From contig CAILLM010000002.1 in NCBI GenBank assembly GCA_903835075.1, positions 1 to 64,000 on the forward strand: a stretch of 64,000 bases of DNA. The letters are read 5' to 3'. Of this stretch, positions 50,797 through 58,011 are shown one piece after another (the stretch's first letter is position 1; every line of letters begins with the position of its first letter). The translations under genes and the position numbers were made by a program. This stretch comes from Candidatus Staskawiczbacteria bacterium (GTDB taxonomy: Bacteria > Patescibacteria > Paceibacteria > Paceibacterales > Staskawiczbacteraceae). Under the pieces are notes generated by a model. The model was given only the letters and a program-made list of their open reading frames with translations, did not search any database and was not told the origin of the DNA.

Positions 50797-52323
50797 ATGA
50801 GCCAAGAAACTTTAGAAAAAATTAAGCAAGCCATTGAAGGTTACAAAGAAAGCACCGAGTGGGAAGAAATTGGAAAGGTGTCGGAAGTTGGTGATGGTAT
50901 TGCCAAGGTAACTGGTTTAACAAATGCACAATCACAAGAGGTGCTTGTCATAGAAGCCGGTGACCAAAAAATTAAGGCAGTTGCTTTGAACCTAGAAGAA
51001 GACTCTGTGGGGGTTTTAATTTTGGGTGATGGATCTTTAATAAAATCTGGTCAAACAGTTAAAAGAACTAAACAAATTCTTTCAATGCCAGTTGGGGAAA
51101 GTTTGCTAGGAAGAGTTATTGACCCATTGGGAAACCCCATAGATGGCAAAGGACCAATATTCTCTGAGAAGGACAAACCTGTTTTAAGCTTTTTGGAAAA
51201 TGATGCGCCAAACGTTATTGGCAGAGAAAAAGTTAGTACTCCAATGCACACAGGAATTAAAGCAATTGACTCAATGATTCCAATTGGACGTGGTCAAAGA
51301 GAATTAATTATTGGAGACAGGGGAACCGGAAAAACTGCTGTTGCTTTGGACGTTATAATTAACCAAATTCAAGACAACCCCGAAAATCCACCAATTTGTA
51401 TTTATGTTGCCATTGGACAAAAAGAATCTAAGGTTGCCAAAATTGTTGAAACACTAAAACAACACGGAGCAATGCCTTATACAGTTGTTGTTTCAGCAAG
51501 TGCCTCTAGCCCTGCAGCATTTTGGTATTTGGCACCGTTTGCAGGTTGCGCAATTGGAGAATATTTTCGCGATAATAAAAAAGATGCACTTATTGTTTAT
51601 GATGATTTGTCTAAGCACGCATGGTCTTACAGACAAATTTCTTTACTTTTAAGGAGACCACCAGGACGTGAAGCCTATCCTGGAGACGTATTTTATTTAC
51701 ACTCAAGATTATTAGAAAGAGCAGCCAGACTTTCAAAAGAAAAAGGAGGTGGGAGTTTAACTGCTTTGCCAATTATTGAAACTCAACTTGGCGATGTTAC
51801 AGCTTACATTCCAACAAACGTTATTTCAATTACTGACGGACAAATTTATTTGGAATCAGATTTGTTTTATCAGGGTACAAGACCAGCTGTTAACATTGGT
51901 TTGTCGGTTTCCCGCGTTGGAGGAGATGCTCAAACAAAAGCAATGAAAAAAGTTGCCGGAAAGTTAAGGCTTGAGTTGGCTCAATTTAGAGAATTGCAAA
52001 CTTTCGTTCAATTTGCCAGTGACGTTGATGAAGCCACAAAAAAGAGAATTAACAAAGGAAAGATTGTTACCGAAATTTTAAAGCAAAGTGACTTGGCTCC
52101 AATGGCTTTTGAAAAACAAGTTTTGGTTTTGTACGCCGCTTTAAATGATTATTTTGAAAAGTTTGAGCCAAAACAAATGAAAGAAATTGAGGTAAAATAT
52201 ATTGAATATTTTGAAAATTTACACAAAGACATTGTTGACGAAATAAGAACAGAAAAGAAAATTAGCGACGAGTTAGAAGAAAAGATAAAGCAAGCTATTG
52301 GCAAGTTCGTTGAAGCAAATTAA
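50797..52323 (+). CDS. atpA: ATP synthase F1 subunit alpha
   Basis: 508 residues, full length. P-loop GDRGTGKTA and the alpha-type SYRQISLLLRRPPGREA block. Regulatory nucleotide-binding subunit of the hexamer. Confidence 0.97.
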   Translation: MSQETLEKIKQAIEGYKESTEWEEIGKVSEVGDGIAKVTGLTNAQSQEVLVIEAGDQKIKAVALNLEEDSVGVLILGDGSLIKSGQTVKRTKQILSMPVGESLLGRVIDPLGNPIDGKGPIFSEKDKPVLSFLENDAPNVIGREKVSTPMHTGIKAIDSMIPIGRGQRELIIGDRGTGKTAVALDVIINQIQDNPENPPICIYVAIGQKESKVAKIVETLKQHGAMPYTVVVSASASSPAAFWYLAPFAGCAIGEYFRDNKKDALIVYDDLSKHAWSYRQISLLLRRPPGREAYPGDVFYLHSRLLERAARLSKEKGGGSLTALPIIETQLGDVTAYIPTNVISITDGQIYLESDLFYQGTRPAVNIGLSVSRVGGDAQTKAMKKVAGKLRLELAQFRELQTFVQFASDVDEATKKRINKGKIVTEILKQSDLAPMAFEKQVLVLYAALNDYFEKFEPKQMKEIEVKYIEYFENLHKDIVDEIRTEKKISDELEEKIKQAIGKFVEAN

Positions 52324-52340
52324 AAATTTGCAAAAAAAAT

Positions 52341-52363
52341 CCCTGTAGTAGTACAGGGCATGC
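52341..52363 (-). terminator. Terminator of the antisense cassette
   Basis: CCCTGT/ACAGGG stem with a 6-nt loop and a T8 run on the minus strand. It lies between the atpA stop and the antisense genes. Confidence 0.8.
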
Positions 52364-52377
52364 GAGCAGTCATCTGT

Positions 52378-52575
52378 TCAACTGTCAATTTTGTAAGCCA
52401 CTATTATGGTTGAAAAACCAGCTAACATGGAAGCAAGGCTCGCCACGACTGGTGTCCAAAAACCAATTTCTGGCCAAAACTTAATTGGTGGATGAATTAT
52501 AACTGCGAAGATCAGCAATAGAACGCCGGAAAGCCATAATAGCACAACGCCCAAATCGATTGTCCAGTGTCTCAT
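52378..52575 (-). CDS. Small two-helix membrane protein, antisense in atp locus
   Basis: 65 residues, not recognised. Two hydrophobic helices (about 8-27 and 38-60) joined by HPPIKFWPEIGFW. Overlaps its upstream partner by 4 nt (ATGA). Its placement inside the atp locus, on the other strand with its own promoter and terminator, looks like insertion; a link with ATP synthase is not shown. Confidence 0.6.
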   Translation of the reverse strand: MRHWTIDLGVVLLWLSGVLLLIFAVIIHPPIKFWPEIGFWTPVVASLASMLAGFSTIIVAYKIDS

Positions 52576-52769
52576 GACTTTGTCCTTCTAGTAATTTCTA
52601 ATGCCCAAAGGAAGGAATATCCCAAAGAAAATCCGACTGAGTCTATTACCATTGATTCAGTGTTGAATGGCATTTTGAATAACAGTCGAATTATTACCAG
52701 GATTAAGAAGCCCAAAATAGCTAGTGGCAGGGTTAAATTTAACAGCCACCATTTCAAAAAAGTTTTCAT
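52572..52769 (-). CDS. Small membrane protein, antisense in atp locus
   Basis: 65 residues, not recognised. A hydrophobic N-terminal helix (about 8-30), then a second weaker one, ending in ALEITRRTKS. First gene of the antisense cassette. A TTGACA at 52843-52848 with TATAAT at 52822-52827 (15-nt spacer) lies upstream on the minus strand. Confidence 0.6.
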   Translation of the reverse strand: MKTFLKWWLLNLTLPLAILGFLILVIIRLLFKMPFNTESMVIDSVGFSLGYSFLWALEITRRTKS

Positions 52770-52859
52770 AGCGTTTCAGGAGGTTTGATTAACAAGGAGC
52801 TACGAGCTCTCGTATAAAAATATTATAACTATTATAAAAAATTGTCAAGAATAATAACA

Positions 52860-52950
52860 GCGATACCAATCTACGAATATACATACCAATTATACGAATA
52901 CGGAAATTATTAGTATCATTGGTATGCGATTAGTATATAATTAGTATCGC
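52860..52950. repeat. Fold-back repeat copy 2, before atpG
   Basis: 91 bp, closely matching copy 1 (50700-50784), with the same GCGATACCAAT...ATTAGTATCGC ends and a slightly longer loop. It lies 14 nt before atpG. Confidence 0.85.
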
Positions 52951-52964
52951 TTTCAGCGAAGCAC

Positions 52965-53939
52965 ATGGAATCACCACAGAACATAAAGAAAAGACTGAGG
53001 TCAGTCAATAATATAAACAAAATTACTAAGGCCATGGAAATGGTTGCGGCTACTAAAATGCGTAAATCGCAGGAAATAGCCCTAGCCAGCAGGCCTTATG
53101 CTTTTGCGGCACTTGATTTTTTGGCAACAGTTTCCAACTTAGATTCGGCAAAATTGCCAGAATTGTTTCACGATAGGACAAAAAATCCTTCGACAAGCTC
53201 AGGACCGCGGGTTTTATTTGTTTTGGTGTCTTCTGACAAGGGCTTGGCGGGAGCATTTAACAGTTCGGTTTTTAGAAAATTCGCCGCCCATTTTGAAAAA
53301 TGGGCGAGCCTCGCCCCAAAGGGGCGGGAGGAGCAATTGTTTGTCGCGATTGGTGAAAAAGCAAATCAGTATTTATCAAAAAAGGGTTACAACGTTGTAA
53401 AAAAATTTACAGCAGTTGGCGACCATACCACAGTAGAGCAAGTTAAGCCAATCGCTGATTTTATTGTTGAAGGTTTTTTGGCGGAAAGCTGGGACAGGGT
53501 AGTTGTTGTTTCAACACATTTTAGAAGTGCATTAAAACAAGAACCGCACGTACGCACAATCTTGCCTATTGATTTTGATCATATTGCAGAAACAATAAAA
53601 GAAATTATTCCCGAGCGCGGAAAATTTGCTGATTTGATAAAAGAACAAAACATAAGTTTTATACCAAGCAAAACCGATTCAAGGGATTATTTAATAGAAC
53701 CGTCGGCAGAAGAAGTTTTAAATAATTTGGCAAAGCATTTATTTTTTATGCAAATGTACCATATAATTTTAGAAGCAAACGCATCCGAACATTCCGCCCG
53801 CAGAATGGCCATGAAAACAGCTTCTGACAACGCAAAAGATTTAGGAGACAGATTAAATTTACAATATAATAAATCAAGACAGTCGAGAATAACTACAGAA
53901 ATTAGTGAAATCTCGGCGGGTGCTGAGGCATTAAGTTAA
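52965..53939 (+). CDS. atpG: ATP synthase F1 subunit gamma
   Basis: 324 residues, longer than the usual ~290. N-terminal IKKRLRSVNNINKITKAMEMVAATKMRK and C-terminal MAMKTASDNAKDLGDRLNLQYNKSRQSRITTEISEISAGAEAL are conserved coiled-coil ends of the rotor. The extra length comes from two palindromic insertions, at residues 74-81 (NPSTSSGP) and about 108-123. Confidence 0.95.
   Translation: MESPQNIKKRLRSVNNINKITKAMEMVAATKMRKSQEIALASRPYAFAALDFLATVSNLDSAKLPELFHDRTKNPSTSSGPRVLFVLVSSDKGLAGAFNSSVFRKFAAHFEKWASLAPKGREEQLFVAIGEKANQYLSKKGYNVVKKFTAVGDHTTVEQVKPIADFIVEGFLAESWDRVVVVSTHFRSALKQEPHVRTILPIDFDHIAETIKEIIPERGKFADLIKEQNISFIPSKTDSRDYLIEPSAEEVLNNLAKHLFFMQMYHIILEANASEHSARRMAMKTASDNAKDLGDRLNLQYNKSRQSRITTEISEISAGAEALS
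53187..53203. repeat. Palindromic element inside atpG, first
   Basis: CCTTCGACAAGCTCAGG, translated PSTSSG; same family as copies at 36235, 39776 and 40021. Confidence 0.75.
53285..53333. repeat. Palindromic elements inside atpG, second and third
   Basis: A perfect 22-bp palindrome (CGCCCATTTT centre GA) is followed directly by a CCTCGCCCC/GGGGCGGGAGG hairpin. Both are translated in frame as part of HFEKWASLAPKGREE. Confidence 0.75.
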
Positions 53940-53959
53940 AAAGTAAATAAAATAATATT

Positions 53960-55330
53960 ATGCAAAAAGGAAAAATTATACAAATAATTGGGCCGGTGGT
54001 AGATGTAGAGTTTGAGGAAGGAGCAGTTCTTCCACCAATTTACACTGCTTTAAAAATTAAGGGGCCAAAGGGAGATGTTATTTTGGAGGTTGTAAAACAC
54101 TTAGACTTAACAAAAATTAAGGCTATTTCCATGCACTCAACCGACGGCTTGCAAAGAGGCGAAGAGGTTGAAGATTTGGAAAGGCAAATCGAAGTTCCTG
54201 TTGGGCAGGAGGTTTTAGGAAACTTGTTTAACGTAATTGGTGAGCCACTAAATAAAACAGATGTTAAATTTAAAAAACATTGGGCCATTCACAGAAATCC
54301 ACCATCTTTTACCGACCAAGCTACAAAAACTGAAGTTTTTGAAACCGGAATTAAAGTTGTTGACTTAATTGCTCCATTTATTAAAGGAGGAAAAATTGGT
54401 TTGTTTGGAGGAGCTGGTGTTGGAAAAACAGTTTTCTTACAAGAGCTAATTAGAAACGTTGCCGAAGAATCCGGCGGAGCTTCTGTGTTTGCAGGGGTTG
54501 GAGAAAGAACCAGAGAGGGAAATGATTTGTATCGCGAAATGACAGACTCTGGAGTTATAAATAAAACAGCCTTGGTATTTGGACAAATGAATGAAGTTCC
54601 GGGAGCTAGAGCAAGAGTTGCTTTAAGTGCTTTAACAATGGCTGAATATTTTCGTGATGAAGAGAAGAAAAACGTTTTGCTTTTTATTGATAATATTTTT
54701 AGATTTTCACAAGCAGGTTCAGAAGTTTCAACACTTTTGGGACGTATGCCTTCGGCCGTGGGTTATCAGCCTACATTGGCCTCTGAAATGGCTGAATTGC
54801 AAGAAAGAATTACCAGTACCAAAAATGGTTCTATCACCTCTGTGCAGGCAATTTACGTTCCTGCTGACGACATTACAGACCCAGCACCAGCCACAACATT
54901 TTCTCATCTAGATTCAACAATTGTGTTGTCTCGTGCATTAACAGAAATTGGAATTTATCCGGCAGTTGACCCATTGGCTTCAACTTCAACAGCTTTAGAC
55001 CCAAAAATTGTTGGTGAAAAACATTACGAAACTGCTCGAGGGGTTCAAGCTGCTTTGCAAAAATACCGTGATTTGCAAGATATTATTGCAATTTTGGGAA
55101 TTGAAGAATTGTCAGACGAAGATAAAAAAATTGTTGGACGCGCCAGAAAAATTCAAAGATTTTTGTCACAGCCATTTTTCGTTGCCGAAACATTTACCGG
55201 CAGGCCTGGAAAATTTTGTAAACTTGAAGACACAATAAGAGGTTTTGCTGAAATTTTGGAAGGAAAACACGACGAAGTTCCTGAAGAAAACTTCTACTTA
55301 AAAGGAAGTATTGACGAAATAAATCAATAA
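53960..55330 (+). CDS. atpD: ATP synthase F1 subunit beta
   Basis: 456 residues, full length. P-loop GGAGVGKT, catalytic GERTREGNDLYREM and ALTMAEYFRDE blocks. It overlaps atpC by one base (TAATG). Confidence 0.97.
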   Translation: MQKGKIIQIIGPVVDVEFEEGAVLPPIYTALKIKGPKGDVILEVVKHLDLTKIKAISMHSTDGLQRGEEVEDLERQIEVPVGQEVLGNLFNVIGEPLNKTDVKFKKHWAIHRNPPSFTDQATKTEVFETGIKVVDLIAPFIKGGKIGLFGGAGVGKTVFLQELIRNVAEESGGASVFAGVGERTREGNDLYREMTDSGVINKTALVFGQMNEVPGARARVALSALTMAEYFRDEEKKNVLLFIDNIFRFSQAGSEVSTLLGRMPSAVGYQPTLASEMAELQERITSTKNGSITSVQAIYVPADDITDPAPATTFSHLDSTIVLSRALTEIGIYPAVDPLASTSTALDPKIVGEKHYETARGVQAALQKYRDLQDIIAILGIEELSDEDKKIVGRARKIQRFLSQPFFVAETFTGRPGKFCKLEDTIRGFAEILEGKHDEVPEENFYLKGSIDEINQ

Positions 55331-55572
55331 TGAAATTATCAATTTACTCATTAAAAAATATTTTATTTCAGGGCGAGGCCTCGCTTTTAAATTGCCAAAC
55401 AATGGCTGGGGAAATTACTGTTTTAGATAGACACGAGGCCTTAATTAGCGTTTTAACAGCTGGCATAATTAGAATTGTTGATAAAGACAAGAAGGAACAA
55501 TTTTTTCCCATAACATCGGGATTTTTGGAAGTTAAACCCGATAGCGATGTGAGGTGTATTGTTGAACAATAG
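55330..55572 (+). CDS. atpC: ATP synthase F1 subunit epsilon, beta-sandwich only
   Basis: 80 residues. GEITVLDRHEALISVL identifies the N-terminal beta-sandwich that binds gamma. The C-terminal helical hairpin that inhibits hydrolysis in many bacteria is missing; the gene ends cleanly with a terminator, so this is not a sequencing artefact of the window. Confidence 0.9.
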   Translation: MKLSIYSLKNILFQGEASLLNCQTMAGEITVLDRHEALISVLTAGIIRIVDKDKKEQFFPITSGFLEVKPDSDVRCIVEQ

Positions 55573-55578
55573 AATTTT

Positions 55579-55614
55579 AAAAGCCGTGCTGAGCTCGTCG
55601 AAGTACGGCTTTTT
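55579..55614 (+). terminator. atp operon terminator with embedded palindrome
   Basis: AAAAGCCGT/ACGGCTTTT stem whose loop contains a GAGCTCGTCGAAG copy of the dispersed palindrome family. A further partial copy (CCTGAGCCTGCCGAA) follows at 55621. Confidence 0.85.
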
Positions 55615-55639
55615 GCTTGTCCTGAGCCTGCCGAATGGG

Positions 55640-55667
55640 TTGCAAAAAAAATAAAATGTGGTAAATT
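55640..55667 (+). promoter_or_regulatory. Promoter of the three-gene small-protein cassette
   Basis: TTGCAA, a 16-nt spacer and TAAATT, about 75 nt upstream of the first gene. Confidence 0.55.
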
Positions 55668-55743
55668 ATATTTATCCGCTCAAGCGAATTGAATCGGACA
55701 GCATTTTTACAACAGAATAATGGAAAAACCGGAGGAGAAATAA

Positions 55744-56010
55744 ATGACACAAGGATTTATTGATTACGTGGTGGGTCGCGTGCGAGTTGATTTTGAAAAA
55801 TCTGCTAATGGGGATGATTTTTTGCATATGCTCAAATTTGATGTAGGCATAGTACGAGTATGTATCGCTAGGTTTATTAATGTGTGGGCAGTTGATTATA
55901 TGAATATTTCAGGGGAAGTGGCTCGTTATAATTTCATCGAAGATTCGGCAATTTTGTTGTCGGCCGTACAAGCCAATTTTTCCGAGGAATTGGCTAAAAT
56001 CAATGAATAA
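55744..56010 (+). CDS. Small cassette protein 1
   Basis: 88 residues, not recognised. A GGAGG ribosome-binding site lies upstream. The C-terminal ARYNFIEDSAILLSAVQANFSEELAKI resembles the ends of the next two proteins, so they may be remote paralogs. Confidence 0.6.
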   Translation: MTQGFIDYVVGRVRVDFEKSANGDDFLHMLKFDVGIVRVCIARFINVWAVDYMNISGEVARYNFIEDSAILLSAVQANFSEELAKINE

Positions 56011-56027
56011 CGAAAGGAAAATAAGAA

Positions 56028-56372
56028 ATGAAAATAAAAACATGGTTAGGAGTTTTGATTTTTTGGAGAGGCAAACAGCCTAAGCCGTCACTGAATGAAA
56101 AGTTCATAGAATGGATGATTGCCAGAATAGAAGAGGCCTCGCTGGTGATAAGGACAGAAGTTTTGAGAATGGTAAAATATCACCCAATTTTGTCTGGCAA
56201 TATACTCTCTGGCAACCTGCTTAGATGGCGAACGCAATTTTTAGAAGACGCCCGCATAGAAGACGTGGCAATTTTTAATGATCCTCATGATGCCAGGGAG
56301 TTGGTGAAGGCTATCAAAGCTCGCTTCTCTAAAGAAATATCAGCCATTGATATGGTTGTTCCTGCAACATGA
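56028..56372 (+). CDS. Small cassette protein 2
   Basis: 114 residues, not recognised. A GAAAGGA ribosome-binding site precedes it. NLLRWRTQFLEDARIEDVAIFND and ELVKAIKARFSKEI recall protein 1. It overlaps protein 3 by 4 nt. Confidence 0.6.
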   Translation: MKIKTWLGVLIFWRGKQPKPSLNEKFIEWMIARIEEASLVIRTEVLRMVKYHPILSGNILSGNLLRWRTQFLEDARIEDVAIFNDPHDARELVKAIKARFSKEISAIDMVVPAT

Positions 56373-56614
56373 ATGCAGATTTTAAAAATTGGCTTTTAGA
56401 TAATTTAGGGCCTTCGGTTCTTGATGGTTTTAGAAATAATCCCAAAGGTACGCGAGCATTTATAACTGGTCATCTGAGAAATTGGATGTATCAGTGGGCT
56501 TTGCAAACCAAACCCAAGGTTGAAATTGTTCCTGATTTCAATAAACATCCCGAAGAGTTAGAGAGATTTTTTCAAAAGCACCTGGAGGGAGAGTTGGTTA
56601 AAGCTTCTGAATAA
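56369..56614 (+). CDS. Small cassette protein 3
   Basis: 81 residues, not recognised. FITGHLRNWMYQWALQ and PDFNKHPEELERFFQKHLEGEL parallel the blocks of proteins 1 and 2. The operon ends at the terminator that follows. Confidence 0.6.
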   Translation: MNADFKNWLLDNLGPSVLDGFRNNPKGTRAFITGHLRNWMYQWALQTKPKVEIVPDFNKHPEELERFFQKHLEGELVKASE

Positions 56615-56632
56615 TGAAGCTCCAACCTCACA

Positions 56633-56657
56633 AAGCAACTACGGTTGCTTCTTTTTT
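56633..56657 (+). terminator. Terminator of the small-protein cassette
   Basis: AAGCAAC/GTTGCTT hairpin with a 4-nt loop followed by T7 after one C. Confidence 0.85.
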
Positions 56658-56679
56658 TACATAATATTATAATAGAATA

Positions 56680-57222
56680 ATGACTTGGGAAATTTTATAC
56701 AACGCATTGGGAATAAAAGACTTTATTTATTTTATTTCTTCTTCGCAAATACAAGACATGCTTTTTCCGGTAAAGCTGGTGTTTGTTTTGTGCTCAGCTT
56801 TATTTTTAATATTAGTAGTATATTTTATGCTGAATTCTTCGTGGCTTCAGTATAAATTTTTAGAAGATGTGACAGAGTTTTTTTCATGGCAGGCTTTTGG
56901 TCAAAGAGAAATGTCTAAGCAGTGGTCAAAAATTAAAAAAAGAACTGATTCTGGGGCAGAATCAGATTATAAGTTGGCAATAATTGATGCAGACGATTTT
57001 CTATTAGAAGTTTTAGATAACAGGGGTTATGATGGTGATAGTTTTGAATCAGGTATCAAAGATGCGGGCAGATTAATAGCTCCAATTTTAGATGATTTAT
57101 TGCATGCGCATGACGTAAGAAATTCTATAGTATATAATCCGGATTATAAATTATCAGTTGTTGATGCTAAAAAAATATTAGAAACCTATGAAGCTGCTGC
57201 CAATGGAATAGGGCTAGGCTAA
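56680..57222 (+). CDS. Membrane-anchored hypothetical protein
   Basis: 180 residues. One strong transmembrane helix (about 30-52), then a cytoplasmic domain with KLAIIDADDFLLEVLDNRGYDGDSFESGIKDAGRL and a helical DAKKILETYEAA end. Not recognised. Followed by a terminator. Confidence 0.65.
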   Translation: MTWEILYNALGIKDFIYFISSSQIQDMLFPVKLVFVLCSALFLILVVYFMLNSSWLQYKFLEDVTEFFSWQAFGQREMSKQWSKIKKRTDSGAESDYKLAIIDADDFLLEVLDNRGYDGDSFESGIKDAGRLIAPILDDLLHAHDVRNSIVYNPDYKLSVVDAKKILETYEAAANGIGLG

Positions 57223-57230
57223 AAATAAAC

Positions 57231-57262
57231 AAAAAATCTCGCCTTTAAAAGCGAGTTTTTTT
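57231..57262. terminator. Bidirectional terminator
   Basis: CTCGC/GCGAG stem extended by A/T pairs on both sides, between the convergent membrane-protein gene and the 32-residue minus-strand ORF. Confidence 0.75.
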
Positions 57263-57271
57263 ATGTTATAT

Positions 57272-57370
57272 TTATTTTAGAACTGGAGCAATTAAAAATA
57301 ACACAGTGCCTAATGCCACTAAGCTTATTAATATTGTCCAAGTAATTTTAAATAATGTTTTTCTTTTCAT
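57272..57370 (-). CDS. Possible 32-residue membrane peptide
   Basis: MKRKTLFKITWTILISLVAL... with a single hydrophobic helix and basic N-terminus. Fills the gap between converging and diverging genes. No ribosome-binding site. Could be real or chance. Confidence 0.4.
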   Translation of the reverse strand: MKRKTLFKITWTILISLVALGTVLFLIAPVLK

Positions 57371-57376
57371 AAATTA

Positions 57377-57784
57377 ATGGTATCTGATTTTAATAAAAAA
57401 GGGAATAGCAAATTCTTTAATAACAATCTTTTGTATAAAATAGGCGGGGTTTTTATTTTATTTTTTATTGTTTTTATGGTTTTTGAAGATATAAAAATAT
57501 ATAATAAAAAACAAGAATTAATTTCTCAGATAAACATTTATAAAAAACAAATTGAAGAGTTAAAAAATAGTAGTAAAAATTTGCAAAATGAAATTGCAAA
57601 TTCAGATAGTGTGGATTATTTGGAAAAATTAGGTTATGAGCAATTTGGTCAAACCAAGCCAGGTGAAACAGAATATATGTTTGTAAAAACCCCCAAAAAA
57701 CCCGAAGGTTATGTTGTGTCCAAAAATCCATGGGAAGTTTTTACTGCTTGGTTTTCTGGCATATGGTCTAAACCTAAAAATTAG
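57377..57784 (+). CDS. FtsB/DivIC-like septum protein
   Basis: 135 residues. One transmembrane helix (about 24-42) followed by a coiled coil (KKQELISQINIYKKQIEEL) and SDSVDYLEKLGYEQFGQTKPGE, the usual layout of FtsB/DivIC. It would act in the divisome with FtsL and FtsQ. The ftsE-ftsX pair lies 5 kb downstream. Confidence 0.8.
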   Translation: MVSDFNKKGNSKFFNNNLLYKIGGVFILFFIVFMVFEDIKIYNKKQELISQINIYKKQIEELKNSSKNLQNEIANSDSVDYLEKLGYEQFGQTKPGETEYMFVKTPKKPEGYVVSKNPWEVFTAWFSGIWSKPKN

Positions 57785-57821
57785 TGTATTATTGTTTACA
57801 CTGAGGCCGTAAGGCAAAAGT

Positions 57822-57895
57822 GCGAGAGTGGTTCAATGGTAGAACGTATCCTTCCCAAGGATAAGACGCGGGTTCGATTCCCGTCTTTCGCTCCA
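57822..57895 (+). tRNA. tRNA-Gly (CCC)
   Basis: Acceptor GCGAGAG/CTTTCGC, anticodon loop TTCCCAA (CCC), T arm GCGGG-TTCGATT-CCCGT, encoded CCA. Confidence 0.93.
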
Positions 57896-57901
57896 TTTTT
57901 C

Positions 57902-57977
57902 GCCACCTTAGCTCAGTTGGTAGAGCAACGCTTTCGTAAAGCGTGGGTCCGCAGTTCGATTCTGCGAGGTGGCTCCA
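57902..57977 (+). tRNA. tRNA-Thr (CGT)
   Basis: Acceptor GCCACCT/AGGTGGC, anticodon loop TTCGTAA (CGT), encoded CCA. It starts 6 nt after tRNA-Gly, so they are co-transcribed. Confidence 0.94.
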
Positions 57978-57982
57978 AAAAT

Positions 57983-58004
57983 CAGGTTAACCATGGTTAA
58001 CCTG
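57983..58004. promoter_or_regulatory. Perfect 22-bp palindrome upstream of the zinc-ribbon gene 1
   Basis: CAGGTTAACCA followed by its complement, ending 7 nt before the ATG. Operator, or a hairpin that ends the tRNA transcript or hides the start. Confidence 0.6.
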
Positions 58005-58011
58005 AAATATT

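Noticed and set aside
50797..55572. V/A-type ATP synthase
   Set aside because: Subunit order and sequences (a, c, b, delta, alpha, gamma, beta, epsilon) are clearly F-type.
57800..57977. Integration (att) site at the tRNA pair
   Set aside because: No duplicated tRNA 3' end, integrase or element boundary was found nearby.
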